Assembly (NCBI RefSeq): GCF_030316765.1
Contig: NZ_JASZYT010000006.1
Location: 401,203-465,202, forward strand
Origin: Variovorax saccharolyticus
GTDB taxonomy: Bacteria > Pseudomonadota > Gammaproteobacteria > Burkholderiales > Burkholderiaceae_C
Length of the DNA stretch: 64,000 nucleotides
Direction of reading: 5' to 3'
Part shown: positions 55,460 to 63,744 of the stretch, piece after piece
How positions within the stretch are numbered: position 1 is the first letter of the stretch
Layout: each line of letters starts with the position of its first letter
Made by a program: the position numbers and the translations under genes
Notes under the pieces: generated by a model
What the model was told of the DNA's origin: nothing
Seen by the model: only the letters and a program-made list of their open reading frames with translations
Database searches by the model: none

Positions 55460-57262
55460 ATGACCGATCTGTCGAACCATCCGACGCAGGTCGCCGGCGC
55501 CTGGCTGGCCGATTTCCAGTCCGCGCTGGAGCGCGGCGACATCGACGCCGCAATCGCACTGTTCGAGCCCGACTGCTACTGGCGCGACTTGGTCGCCTTC
55601 ACCTGGAACATCCGCACGCAGGAAGGGCCCGAGGCGATCCGCGCCATGCTCCAGGCGCGGCTGGCCGACACGAAGCCGACGGCCTTCGCGGTCGAGGGCG
55701 ATGCCACCGAGGCCGATGGCGTGGTCGATGCCTGGTTCACCTTCGAGACCGCGGTGGCACGCGGCCGCGGCCACCTGCGGCTGCGCGGCGGCAAGGCCTG
55801 GACGCTGCTGACCACCATGACCGAACTCAAGGGCTTCGAGGAATGCAAGGGCGCGCAGCGGATCAAGGGTGCGGAGCACGGCGCCAATCCGCAACGCAAG
55901 ACCTGGCTCGAGCGGCGCCAGCAGGAGGCCGAGACGCTGGGCTTCACCGAACAGCCCTACGTCGTCATCGTCGGCGGGGGGCAGGGCGGCATCGCGCTCG
56001 GCGCGCGGCTGCGGCGCCTCGGCGTGCCGACGATCATCGTCGAGAAGAACGCACGCGCCGGCGACTCCTGGCGCCGGCGCTACAAGAGCCTGTGCCTGCA
56101 CGACCCGGTCTGGTACGACCACCTGCCCTACCTGCCGTTTCCGGAGGACTGGCCGGTGTTCTCGCCGAAGGACAAGATCGGCGACTGGCTCGAGATGTAC
56201 ACCAAGGTGATGGAGCTCAACTACTGGGGCTCGACCACCGCGAAGAAGGCGCGCTTCGACGAGTCGAAGAAGGAATGGGAGCTGGTGGTCGAGCGCGACG
56301 GCCGCGAGATCACGCTGCGGCCGAAGCAGCTGGTGTTCGCGCTCGGCGTGTCGGGCTATCCGAACCTGCCGAAGATCCCGGGCGCCGAAAGCTTCGAGGG
56401 CGAGCAGCACCACTCGAGCGCACACCCCGGGCCCGAGGCCTGGCGCGGCAAGAAGTGCGTGGTGCTGGGCTCCAACAATTCGGCCCACGACATCTGCGCC
56501 GCCCTGTGGGAGAACGGCGCCGACGTGACCATGATCCAGCGCAGCTCGACCCACATCGCGCCCTCGGATTCGCTGATGGAACTGGCGCTCGGCGGGCTCT
56601 ACTCCGAGGCCGCGCTCAAGGCCGGCGTGACCACCGACCGCGCCGACCTGATCTTCGCCTCGGTGCCCTACAAGATCATGGCGCCGATGCAGGTGCCGGT
56701 GTATGACGAGATGAAGCGCCGCGATGCCGACCTCTATGCGCGGCTCGAGAAGGCCGGCTTCCTGCTCGACTTCGGGGTCGATGGCTCGGGCCTCTTCATG
56801 AAGTACCTGCGCCGCGGCTCGGGCTACTACATCGACGTCGGCGCCTCGGAGCTGGTCGCCAACGGCAGCATCCGGCTGCGCAGCGGCGTGACCATCGAGC
56901 GCATCAATCCGAAGTCGGTCACGCTGAGCGACGGCAGCGAGCTGCCGGCCGACCTGATCGTCTACGCCACCGGCTACGGCTCGATGAACGGCTGGCTGGC
57001 CGACCTGGTCTCGCCCGAGGTGGCCGACAAGGTCGGCAAGGTCTGGGGGCTGGGCTCCGACACGCCGAAGGATCCCGGGCCCTGGGAGGGCGAGCTGCGC
57101 AACATGTGGAAGCCGACGCAGGTGCCGCAGTTGTGGATCCACGGCGGCAACCTGCACCAGTCGCGCCACTATTCGCAGTTCCTGGCGCTGCAGCTGAAGG
57201 CGCGCATGGAGGGCCTGCCGACGCCGGTGCACGGGCTCGCGCCGGTGCATCACGCGCGCTGA
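55460..57262 (+). CDS. flavin-containing monooxygenase with N-terminal NTF2-like domain
   Basis: A 600-residue oxygenase. Residues about 10-125 resemble an NTF2/SnoaL-like domain (WLADFQSALERGDIDAAIALFEPDCYW). The FAD Rossmann site VGGGQGG is at 171-177 and the NADPH site GSNNSA near 333-338. FATGxxS-like and late YATGYG motifs fit flavin monooxygenases. It would insert one oxygen into a ketone or a heteroatom. It has GAAGGAG upstream. It stands alone after the LysR gene. Confidence 0.88.
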   Translation: MTDLSNHPTQVAGAWLADFQSALERGDIDAAIALFEPDCYWRDLVAFTWNIRTQEGPEAIRAMLQARLADTKPTAFAVEGDATEADGVVDAWFTFETAVARGRGHLRLRGGKAWTLLTTMTELKGFEECKGAQRIKGAEHGANPQRKTWLERRQQEAETLGFTEQPYVVIVGGGQGGIALGARLRRLGVPTIIVEKNARAGDSWRRRYKSLCLHDPVWYDHLPYLPFPEDWPVFSPKDKIGDWLEMYTKVMELNYWGSTTAKKARFDESKKEWELVVERDGREITLRPKQLVFALGVSGYPNLPKIPGAESFEGEQHHSSAHPGPEAWRGKKCVVLGSNNSAHDICAALWENGADVTMIQRSSTHIAPSDSLMELALGGLYSEAALKAGVTTDRADLIFASVPYKIMAPMQVPVYDEMKRRDADLYARLEKAGFLLDFGVDGSGLFMKYLRRGSGYYIDVGASELVANGSIRLRSGVTIERINPKSVTLSDGSELPADLIVYATGYGSMNGWLADLVSPEVADKVGKVWGLGSDTPKDPGPWEGELRNMWKPTQVPQLWIHGGNLHQSRHYSQFLALQLKARMEGLPTPVHGLAPVHHAR

Positions 57263-57277
57263 GCCGGGCGGCGGGCT

Positions 57278-57625
57278 TCAGACCAGGCCGCCGCGCTCGC
57301 TCATCAGGCGCACGCTGTCCTCGGCGATGGTCTCCTGCTCCGGAGCCAGGAAACGCATCCAGTAGCCGGCGATATCGATGTTGTCGCCATGGGCCAGCAC
57401 CTGCAGTTCGACCCGCTTGCCGTTCACGAAAGTGCCGTTGCGGCTGCCCAGGTCGCGCAGGATCACCAGCGGCCCCTGGGTGCTCAGCCTGGCATGGAAA
57501 CGGCTGACCCGCGGCGAAGCCAGCACCACGTGGTTCTGCTCGGCCCGGCCGATCGTCACCCCGAGCTCCGATATCGGCAGCTGGGTGGTCTGGCCGGTGG
57601 GGGTCATCAGGATCAGCATGGCCAT
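57278..57625 (-). CDS. FHA-domain protein
   Basis: A 115-residue protein consisting almost wholly of a forkhead-associated domain, which binds phospho-threonine peptides. Family residues are GR at 26-27, SRFH at 41-44 and SRNGTFVNG at 61-69. The ATG 57625 begins the first strand; a TTG at 57682 would add 19 residues. No kinase is adjacent. It lies between the monooxygenase and the TetR gene on the minus strand and its partner is unknown. Confidence 0.82.
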   Translation of the reverse strand: MAMLILMTPTGQTTQLPISELGVTIGRAEQNHVVLASPRVSRFHARLSTQGPLVILRDLGSRNGTFVNGKRVELQVLAHGDNIDIAGYWMRFLAPEQETIAEDSVRLMSERGGLV

Positions 57626-57707
57626 GTCGTCGACGCTCTCGTTTGGGCGTTCGACGGTAGCCGGACGAATACTAAAGTTCAAGGTTGTTGAAGTTACAGC
57701 CTGTGTT

Positions 57708-58355
57708 TCACAGTCCTTTCTCGACCATGTCGAGCAGCCGCTGCCCCAGCGCCTCGGCCTGCGGGGCCGGCAGGCCGCGCAAGGGGCCGTCGATGATCAA
57801 CAGCGCCAGCCCGTGCACTGCCGACCAGGCCAGGAACTCGGCGCCGGGACGCCGTTCGGGCGCCATGCCGCCGGCCGCGACCAGGCGGTCGAGCGCGGCG
57901 CCCAGCAGTTCGAAGGGATTGAGGCCGCTGGCCCCGCCCTTGACCTCCCCGGGCGCATCGTCGATGTCGACCGGTGTCGCGAACGCGGTGCGGAACAAGC
58001 CGGTCTCGGCCTGGGCGAAGCGCAGGTAGCCGGTGCCGACCGCCCGCACGCTGGCGCGAGCCCGGGCCAGCGGATCGCCCGCCGCGCCGGCGCCCGCCAG
58101 TTCTTCTTCCATGGCCCGGGCCACCGCCGACAGCGCCGCGGCGCGCACCGCTTGCAGCAAGGCAAGCCGGCTCGCGAAATGCCGATAGGCGGCATTCGGA
58201 ACCACGCCCGCGCGCCGTGTCGCTTCGCGCAGCACCACCGCTTCGGGTCCGCCGGCGCGCGCCAGCTCGACCCCGGCATCGAGCAGCGCACGGCGCAGGT
58301 CTCCGTGCCGGTAGGTGCTGCGCGCAGGAGGGCTGGGATCAGGCAGAGAGCTCAT
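57708..58355 (-). CDS. TetR-family transcriptional regulator
   Basis: A 215-residue regulator. The N-terminal helix-turn-helix (STYRHGDLRRALLDAG and AGVVPNAAYRHFASRLALLQAV) is of TetR type with a WHG/TetR_C-like C-terminal domain. The start 58355 has AAGGA about 5 bases upstream and suits the family; longer frames would cross the divergent gap. It is divergent from a VOC-family gene at 58443, which is probably its target. Confidence 0.86.
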   Translation of the reverse strand: MSSLPDPSPPARSTYRHGDLRRALLDAGVELARAGGPEAVVLREATRRAGVVPNAAYRHFASRLALLQAVRAAALSAVARAMEEELAGAGAAGDPLARARASVRAVGTGYLRFAQAETGLFRTAFATPVDIDDAPGEVKGGASGLNPFELLGAALDRLVAAGGMAPERRPGAEFLAWSAVHGLALLIIDGPLRGLPAPQAEALGQRLLDMVEKGL

Positions 58356-58368
58356 CGATTCCTTCATG

Positions 58369-58417
58369 TGGACAGCGTCCATTATCTTTGCTATTGTCTT
58401 GTGGACGTTGTACACAA
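58369..58417. promoter_or_regulatory. two candidate TetR operators
   Basis: TGGAC-AGC-GTCCA at 58369-58381 and TTGTG-N9-CACAA at 58399-58417 lie in the 87-base divergent gap between the TetR and VOC genes. Either could be the operator. Confidence 0.5.
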
Positions 58418-58442
58418 CCAATCGACGCTGAAAGGAAGCACG

Positions 58443-58862
58443 ATGCAAGTCCACTCCTACCTCTTTTTCGATGGCCGCTGCGAGGAGGCGATCGAGTTCT
58501 ACCGCAAGGCGGTCGGCGCCAAGCTCACGATGCTGATGCGCTTCAAGGAGAGCCCCGACCCGATCCCGGCCGACAAGGTGCCGCCGGGTTCCGACGACAA
58601 GGTGATGCATGCGAGCTTCGACATCGGCGACACGATGGTGATGGCGTCCGATGGCTGCGCCCCGGGCGAGCCGGCATTCAAGGGCTTCTCGTTGTCGCTG
58701 ACCGCCGCCGACGAGGCCGAGGCCCGGCGCCTGTTCGACGCCCTGGCCGAAGGCGGCCAGGTGCAGATGCCGATGGGCAAGACCTTCTGGTCGCCGGCCT
58801 TCGGCATGCTGGTCGACCGCTTCGGCGTCTCGTGGATGGTGCAGGTGCCTGGACCCATGTGA
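58443..58862 (+). CDS. PhnB-like VOC-family protein
   Basis: A 139-residue single-chain vicinal-oxygen-chelate protein of the PhnB/glyoxalase-like group (SYLFFDGRCEEAIEFYRKAVGA). The fold is complete, ending in FGVSWMVQVP. Small VOC proteins of this kind are often isomerases, hydrolases or antibiotic-binding proteins; here no activity can be assigned. GGAAG is upstream. It is divergent from a TetR gene and probably controlled by it. Confidence 0.82.
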   Translation: MQVHSYLFFDGRCEEAIEFYRKAVGAKLTMLMRFKESPDPIPADKVPPGSDDKVMHASFDIGDTMVMASDGCAPGEPAFKGFSLSLTAADEAEARRLFDALAEGGQVQMPMGKTFWSPAFGMLVDRFGVSWMVQVPGPM

Positions 58863-58921
58863 CAGCGGGCGCGGCGCTTTGCTCTTAAATTCGACGGTTC
58901 ATTCCAAAGGAGCCATCGTCC

Positions 58922-59230
58922 ATGATCCATGTCGTCGCCGTCATCACCGCCAAGCCAGGCCAACGCGATCTGATCCTCGAGGCCTACCGGGCCAACCGGC
59001 CCGCGGTGCTGGCCGAGAAGGGCTGCATCGAATACACCGCGACCATCGATGCCGTCGGCATGCCGGCCTCGCGCGGCAGCTTCGGCGCCGACACCTTCGT
59101 CGTCGTCGAGAAATGGGAAACCCTGGCCGACCTGCAGGCGCACGCGGCGGCACCGCACATGGCCGCCTATGGCGCCAAGGTCAAGGACTGGACCGAGAGC
59201 CGGCTGATCCACGTGCTCGAGCCGGTCTGA
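58922..59230 (+). CDS. antibiotic biosynthesis monooxygenase (ABM)-like protein
   Basis: A 102-residue dimeric alpha/beta-barrel protein of the ABM family (IHVVAVITAKPGQRDLILEAY at the N-terminus, VVEKWETLADLQAHAAAPHM later). Such proteins act as cofactorless quinone-forming monooxygenases or bind small aromatics. It follows the VOC gene by 59 bases on the same strand and may share its transcript. A terminator follows. Confidence 0.8.
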   Translation: MIHVVAVITAKPGQRDLILEAYRANRPAVLAEKGCIEYTATIDAVGMPASRGSFGADTFVVVEKWETLADLQAHAAAPHMAAYGAKVKDWTESRLIHVLEPV

Positions 59231-59251
59231 ACAAGCCCCCAGGCCAAAGAA

Positions 59252-59273
59252 AAACGCGCCCGAGGGCGCGTTT
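59252..59273. terminator. bidirectional rho-independent terminator
   Basis: AAACGCGCC(C)/GGCGCGTTT with T-rich and A-rich flanks on both sides. It separates the ABM gene from the convergent gap gene. Confidence 0.8.
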
Positions 59274-59294
59274 CTTCATGGCGTGGCGAGAGCC

Positions 59295-60296
59295 TTACTT
59301 GGCCATCACCCGGACCATCTCGAGGCACTTGTTCGAGTAGCCCCACTCGTTGTCGTACCAGCTCACCAGCTTGACGAAGGTGCCGTCCAGCGCGATGCCG
59401 GCCTCGGCGTCGAAGATCGAGGTGCGCGGGTCGCCGCGGAAGTCGGTGGCGACCACCTTGTCCTCGGTGTAGCCCAGCACGCCCTTGAGCGCGCCTTCGC
59501 TCTGCGCCTTCATCTCGGCGCAGATTTCCTTGTAGGTGGCTTCCTTGACCAGCTCGACCGTGAGATCGACCACCGAGACGTCGGAGGTCGGCACGCGGAA
59601 GCTCATGCCCGTGAGCTTCTTGTTGAGCTCGGGAATCACCACGCCCACCGCCTTGGCCGCGCCGGTGCTCGACGGGATGATGTTCTCGAGGATGCCGCGG
59701 CCGCCGCGCCAGTCCTTGTTGCTCGGGCCGTCGACCGTCTTCTGGGTCGCGGTGGCGGCGTGGACGGTGGTCATCAGGCCGCGCTTGATGCCCCACTTGT
59801 CGTTCAGCACCTTGGCCAGCGGCGCCAGGCAGTTGGTGGTGCAGCTGGCGTTGCTGATGATGGCTTCGCCGGCGTACTTCTTGTCGTTGACGCCGTAGAC
59901 GAACATCGGCGTGTCGTCCTTGCTCGGGGCCGACAGCAGCACCTTCTTCGCGCCCGCGTCGATGTGCTTCTGCGCCGTGTCCTTGGTCAGGAACAGGCCG
60001 GTGGACTCGAGCACGATGTCGGCGCCGACGTCGCTCCAGTTGAGCTTCGACGGATCGCGCTCCTGCGTCAGGCGGATCTTCTTGCCGTTGACGACGAGGG
60101 TGTTGCCCTCGACCGTGATCTCGCCCTGGAAGCGACCGTGCACCGAGTCGTACTGGAGCATGTAGGCCAGGTAATCAGGCTCGAGCAGGTCGTTGATCGC
60201 GACGATCTCGATGTCGTTCTTGAAGTTCTGAACCGCCGCGCGCAGCACGTTGCGCCCGATGCGACCGAAACCGTTGATGCCGAGTTTGATAGCCAT
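59295..60296 (-). CDS. gap: glyceraldehyde-3-phosphate dehydrogenase
   Basis: A 333-residue NAD-dependent enzyme of glycolysis/gluconeogenesis that oxidises glyceraldehyde 3-phosphate to 1,3-bisphosphoglycerate. The Rossmann motif INGFGRIGR is at 7-15 and the catalytic Cys152 is in NASCTTNCLAP. Asn/Asp after VAI (residues 35-36) suggests NAD preference. It lies 51 bases downstream of tkt on the same strand; tkt-gap operons are common in betaproteobacteria. Length and motif match are complete. Confidence 0.95.
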   Translation of the reverse strand: MAIKLGINGFGRIGRNVLRAAVQNFKNDIEIVAINDLLEPDYLAYMLQYDSVHGRFQGEITVEGNTLVVNGKKIRLTQERDPSKLNWSDVGADIVLESTGLFLTKDTAQKHIDAGAKKVLLSAPSKDDTPMFVYGVNDKKYAGEAIISNASCTTNCLAPLAKVLNDKWGIKRGLMTTVHAATATQKTVDGPSNKDWRGGRGILENIIPSSTGAAKAVGVVIPELNKKLTGMSFRVPTSDVSVVDLTVELVKEATYKEICAEMKAQSEGALKGVLGYTEDKVVATDFRGDPRTSIFDAEAGIALDGTFVKLVSWYDNEWGYSNKCLEMVRVMAK

Positions 60297-60347
60297 GTCT
60301 GATGCTCCTGGAAGGTTGAAAACTACTGAGAAGGCGTGGCCGAGACC

Positions 60348-62399
60348 TCAGCGCGCGAGCGCTGCCTCGACCGTGGCAGCGACGTTCTCTGCCGTGAATC
60401 CGAAATGCTTGAACAGCACGCCGGCAGGTGCCGACTCGCCGTAGGTGTCGATGCCGACGACGGCGGCGACGCCGTACTTCCACCAGCCGTCGGTGCAGCC
60501 CATCTCGACCGCGATGCGCGGCGTGCCCTTGGGCAGCACGCTCTTCTTGTAGGCCACGTCCTGGCGGTCGAAGGTGGTGGTGGAGGGCATCGAGACGACG
60601 CGCACGCCGATCTTCTTCGCCGCCAGCAGCTCCTGGGCCCGCAGCGCCAGCTGCACTTCGGAGCCGGTGGCGATGATGACCGCCTTGAGCTTCTTGTTCT
60701 TGAGGCCCACGTCTTCGGGCTCGGACAGCACGTAGGCGCCCTTGCTGATGTCGCTGAGGTCCTTCTTGGGCGAATAGGGCAGGTTCTGGCGCGACAGCAG
60801 CAGCGCCGTCGGGCGGTCGGCGTTCTGCAGCGCCACGGCCCAGGCCACGGCGGTCTCGGCGGTGTCGCCGGGACGCCAGACGTCGAGGTTCGGGATCAGC
60901 CGCAGCGACGCCGCGTGCTCGATCGACTGGTGGGTCGGACCGTCCTCGCCGAGGCCGATCGAGTCATGCGTGAAGACATGGATCACGCGCTGCTTCATGA
61001 GCGCCGCCATGCGGATCGCGTTGCGGCTGTAGTCGCTGAAGGTCAGGAAGGTGCCGCCGTAGGGAATGAAGCCGCCGTGCAGCGCGACGCCGTTCATGAT
61101 GGCCGCCATGCCGAACTCGCGCACGCCGTAGTTGATATGGCGGCCCAGCAGGCCGTCGGGGAACTGCTCGTTGCCTTCGCTGCGGACCACGGCGCCGTGG
61201 CTGTCGAAGCGCAGGCTGGGCGTGCTCTTGGTGTTGGTCAGGTTCGAGCCGGTCAGGTCGGCGCTGCCGCCGAGCAATTCGGGCAGCGCGGCGGTGAAGG
61301 CTTCCAGCGCCAGCTGGGAGGCCTTGCGCGAGGCCACGGTCTCGGCCTTGGTGTGGGCAGCCACCACCGTGTCGAAGGCGGTCTGGTGGAAGTTCTTCGG
61401 CAGCTCGCCCTTCATGCGGCGGGTGAACTCGGCGGCCAGGTCCGGGAACTCCTTGGCATAGGCCTCGAACTTGTCGTTCCAGGCGGCTTCATTCTTGGCG
61501 CCGGCGGCCTTGGCGTCCCATTCCTCGTAGACCGCGGACGGCAGTTCGAAGGGCGCGTGCGACCACTGCAGCGCGCTGCGGGTCAGGCCGATCTCGTCGG
61601 CCCCGAGCGGCTCGCCGTGTGCCTTGGCGGTGTTGGCGCGGTTCGGACTGCCCTTGCCGATCTGGGTCTTGCAGATGATGAGGGTCGGCCGGTCGGTGTT
61701 CTTCTTCGCCTTCTCGATGGCCTTCGACACGTCCTTGGCGTCGTGGCCGTCGATCGGGCCGATCACGTGCCAGCCGTAGGCCTTGAAGCGCTCTTCGGTG
61801 TTGTCGATGAACCAGGGCTTGACCTGGCCGTCGATCGAGATGCCGTTGTCGTCGTAGAGTGCGATCAGCTTGCCGAGCTTCCAGGCGCCGGCCAGCGCCG
61901 CGGCCTCGTGGCTGATGCCTTCCATGAGGCAGCCGTCGCCGAGGAAGGCGTAGGTGTGGTGGTCGACGATCTCGTGGCCCTTGCGGTTGAACTCGGCCGC
62001 GAGCAGTTTCTCGGCCAGCGCGAAGCCGACCGCGTTGGTGATGCCCTGGCCCAGCGGACCGGTGGTGGTCTCCACGCCGGGCGTGATGCCGGTTTCGGGA
62101 TGGCCGGCGGTCTTGCTGTGCAGCTGGCGGAAGCGCTTGAGTTCTTCGACGGGGAGCGCATAGCCGGTGAGGTGCAGCACCGAATAGATCAGCATCGAGG
62201 CGTGGCCGTTCGACAGCACGAAGCGGTCGCGGTCGAACCACTGCGGATTGACCGGGTTGTGCCTCAGATGGTCGCCCCACAGCGCGACCGCCATGTCGGC
62301 CATGCCCATCGGTGCACCGGGATGCCCCGAGTTGGCGAGTTGAACGGCATCCATTGCCAACGCGCGGATCGCGTTGGCCATCAAGGCTTGGTTGGCCAT
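60348..62399 (-). CDS. tkt: transketolase
   Basis: A 683-residue thiamine-diphosphate enzyme of the pentose phosphate pathway. Near the N-terminus is HPGAPMG, the ThDP motif is GDGCLMEG...N, and FTHDSIGLGEDGPTHQ is the pyrimidine-domain signature. It transfers two-carbon ketol units between sugar phosphates. It is first gene in the tkt-gap operon. The promoter gap upstream contains the dispersed repeat and divergent speD. Confidence 0.95.
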   Translation of the reverse strand: MANQALMANAIRALAMDAVQLANSGHPGAPMGMADMAVALWGDHLRHNPVNPQWFDRDRFVLSNGHASMLIYSVLHLTGYALPVEELKRFRQLHSKTAGHPETGITPGVETTTGPLGQGITNAVGFALAEKLLAAEFNRKGHEIVDHHTYAFLGDGCLMEGISHEAAALAGAWKLGKLIALYDDNGISIDGQVKPWFIDNTEERFKAYGWHVIGPIDGHDAKDVSKAIEKAKKNTDRPTLIICKTQIGKGSPNRANTAKAHGEPLGADEIGLTRSALQWSHAPFELPSAVYEEWDAKAAGAKNEAAWNDKFEAYAKEFPDLAAEFTRRMKGELPKNFHQTAFDTVVAAHTKAETVASRKASQLALEAFTAALPELLGGSADLTGSNLTNTKSTPSLRFDSHGAVVRSEGNEQFPDGLLGRHINYGVREFGMAAIMNGVALHGGFIPYGGTFLTFSDYSRNAIRMAALMKQRVIHVFTHDSIGLGEDGPTHQSIEHAASLRLIPNLDVWRPGDTAETAVAWAVALQNADRPTALLLSRQNLPYSPKKDLSDISKGAYVLSEPEDVGLKNKKLKAVIIATGSEVQLALRAQELLAAKKIGVRVVSMPSTTTFDRQDVAYKKSVLPKGTPRIAVEMGCTDGWWKYGVAAVVGIDTYGESAPAGVLFKHFGFTAENVAATVEAALAR

Positions 62400-62522
62400 C
62401 TGTGGCTTTCTGGGGGCAGGTTAGGGGGAACCCGGTATTTTAACGGGCGGGGTGGGACGGCCCCGGAATGGGCTCGGATCAGGCCCGCGCCAACAGCGAC
62501 TTGCACCCAGCGGGGCAGCGTA

Positions 62523-62618
62523 GGGGCCACCCAGGCCGGCGCCGGGCCGCCCCAAGGCGGCCTGTGGCCCCCTTGGGGGGCAGCGACCCACACGAAGTGG
62601 GGGAGCGTGGGGGCCACA
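62523..62618. repeat. dispersed GC-rich palindromic repeat, copy 2
   Basis: The reverse complement of the block at 2943-3038, with few differences. It lies between the divergent tkt and speD starts and ends 20 bases before speD. Its hairpins would fold in either transcript. The rest of the 239-base gap shows nothing else I can name. Confidence 0.75.
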
Positions 62619-62638
62619 TTCAGCTAGAGTGCCGGTCC

Positions 62639-63028
62639 ATGCAAGGGCTTCACCTGACTGCCGACCTCCTCGACTGCCGCTGCGACACGCGATGGCTGGT
62701 CGACGCCGACACCCTGGGCTCTGCCTGCGTCGCCGGCGCCGAAGCGGCCGGACTGCAAGTGGTCGGCCGACTGTTCCATGCCTTCCCGGCGACGCCGGAC
62801 GGTGCCGGCGGGGTCACGGCCGCGGTGCTGCTGGCCGAGTCGCACCTGTGCGTCCATACCTGGCCGGAGCAGCGCGGCGTCACGATCGATGTCTATGTGT
62901 GCAACTTCGGTGCCGATCACTCGGCCAAGGCGAGGGCGCTGATGGCATCGCTGGAGGCGCTGTTCATGCCGGCGCAAGCCCAGCGGCACCAGTTGCAGCG
63001 CGGCCGGATGGGAGCGGTGCCCGCATGA
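62639..63028 (+). CDS. speD: S-adenosylmethionine decarboxylase proenzyme
   Basis: A 129-residue enzyme that makes decarboxylated SAM for spermidine synthesis. The self-cleavage site is AESHL with Glu67-Ser68; the new pyruvoyl cofactor forms from Ser68. HTWPEQRG and VYVCNFG complete the small bacterial (SpeH) form. The ATG at 62639 starts the family's N-terminal strand; an upstream in-frame start would cross the repeat. Its stop overlaps the next gene (ATGA). Confidence 0.92.
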   Translation: MQGLHLTADLLDCRCDTRWLVDADTLGSACVAGAEAAGLQVVGRLFHAFPATPDGAGGVTAAVLLAESHLCVHTWPEQRGVTIDVYVCNFGADHSAKARALMASLEALFMPAQAQRHQLQRGRMGAVPA

Positions 63029-63741
63029 GCGACATCAAGGCGATGATCCTGGCCGCCGGGCGCGGCGAGCGCATGCGGCCGCTGACCGACCGCACCCCCA
63101 AGCCGCTGCTGGAAGTCCATGGCAAGCCGCTGATGCAGTGGCCGCTCGAAGCACTCGCCGCCGGCGGCTTCACCGACGTGGTGGTCAACACGGCCTGGCT
63201 CGGCGAGCAGATCGAGGCCCGCTTCGGCGCCCGGCATGGCGGCTCCACGCTTCACTATTCGCACGAGGGCCGCGACTTCGGCGGCGCGCTCGAAACGGCT
63301 GGCGGCATCGTGCGTGCGCTGCCCGCGCTGGGCGAGGTGTTCTGGGTGGTGGCGGGCGATGTGTTCGCGCCGGACTTCGAGTTCACGCAGGCCGCGGTCG
63401 ACCGCTTCCTGGCCGGCGGCCTGCTCGCGCACTTGTGGCTGGTGCCGAACCCAGCCCACAACCCGAAGGGCGATTTCGGACTGGACCCCGCAGGCCGCGC
63501 CACCCTGCAGGACCACGCCGGCATCCGCCACACCTTCTCGACCATCGGTCTCTATCGAGCGGCACTCTTCGCGCCGCCCCTGTGCGGGATTGCCACCGGC
63601 AACCCCGGCGGCATCAAGGCGCCGCTGGCGCCGCTGCTGCGCGCGGCCATGGAAAAGGCCCAGGTCAGCGCGGAGCTGTACCTGGGCCCTTGGACCGATG
63701 TCGGCACCGCCGAACGGCTGACGGCGCTGAACGCGGGTTGA
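63025..63741 (+). CDS. nucleotidyltransferase, MurU-like
   Basis: A 238-residue nucleotide-sugar pyrophosphorylase-like protein. LAAGRGERMRPLTDRTPKPL (9-28) is the N-terminal nucleotide signature; WVVAGDVFAPD is the metal-binding step. It matches the size and motifs of MurU, which attaches UMP to N-acetylmuramic acid 1-phosphate in peptidoglycan recycling. The coupling with speD is not functionally obvious. Sugar specificity is inferred. Confidence 0.82.
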   Translation: MSDIKAMILAAGRGERMRPLTDRTPKPLLEVHGKPLMQWPLEALAAGGFTDVVVNTAWLGEQIEARFGARHGGSTLHYSHEGRDFGGALETAGGIVRALPALGEVFWVVAGDVFAPDFEFTQAAVDRFLAGGLLAHLWLVPNPAHNPKGDFGLDPAGRATLQDHAGIRHTFSTIGLYRAALFAPPLCGIATGNPGGIKAPLAPLLRAAMEKAQVSAELYLGPWTDVGTAERLTALNAG

Positions 63742-63744
63742 CCG

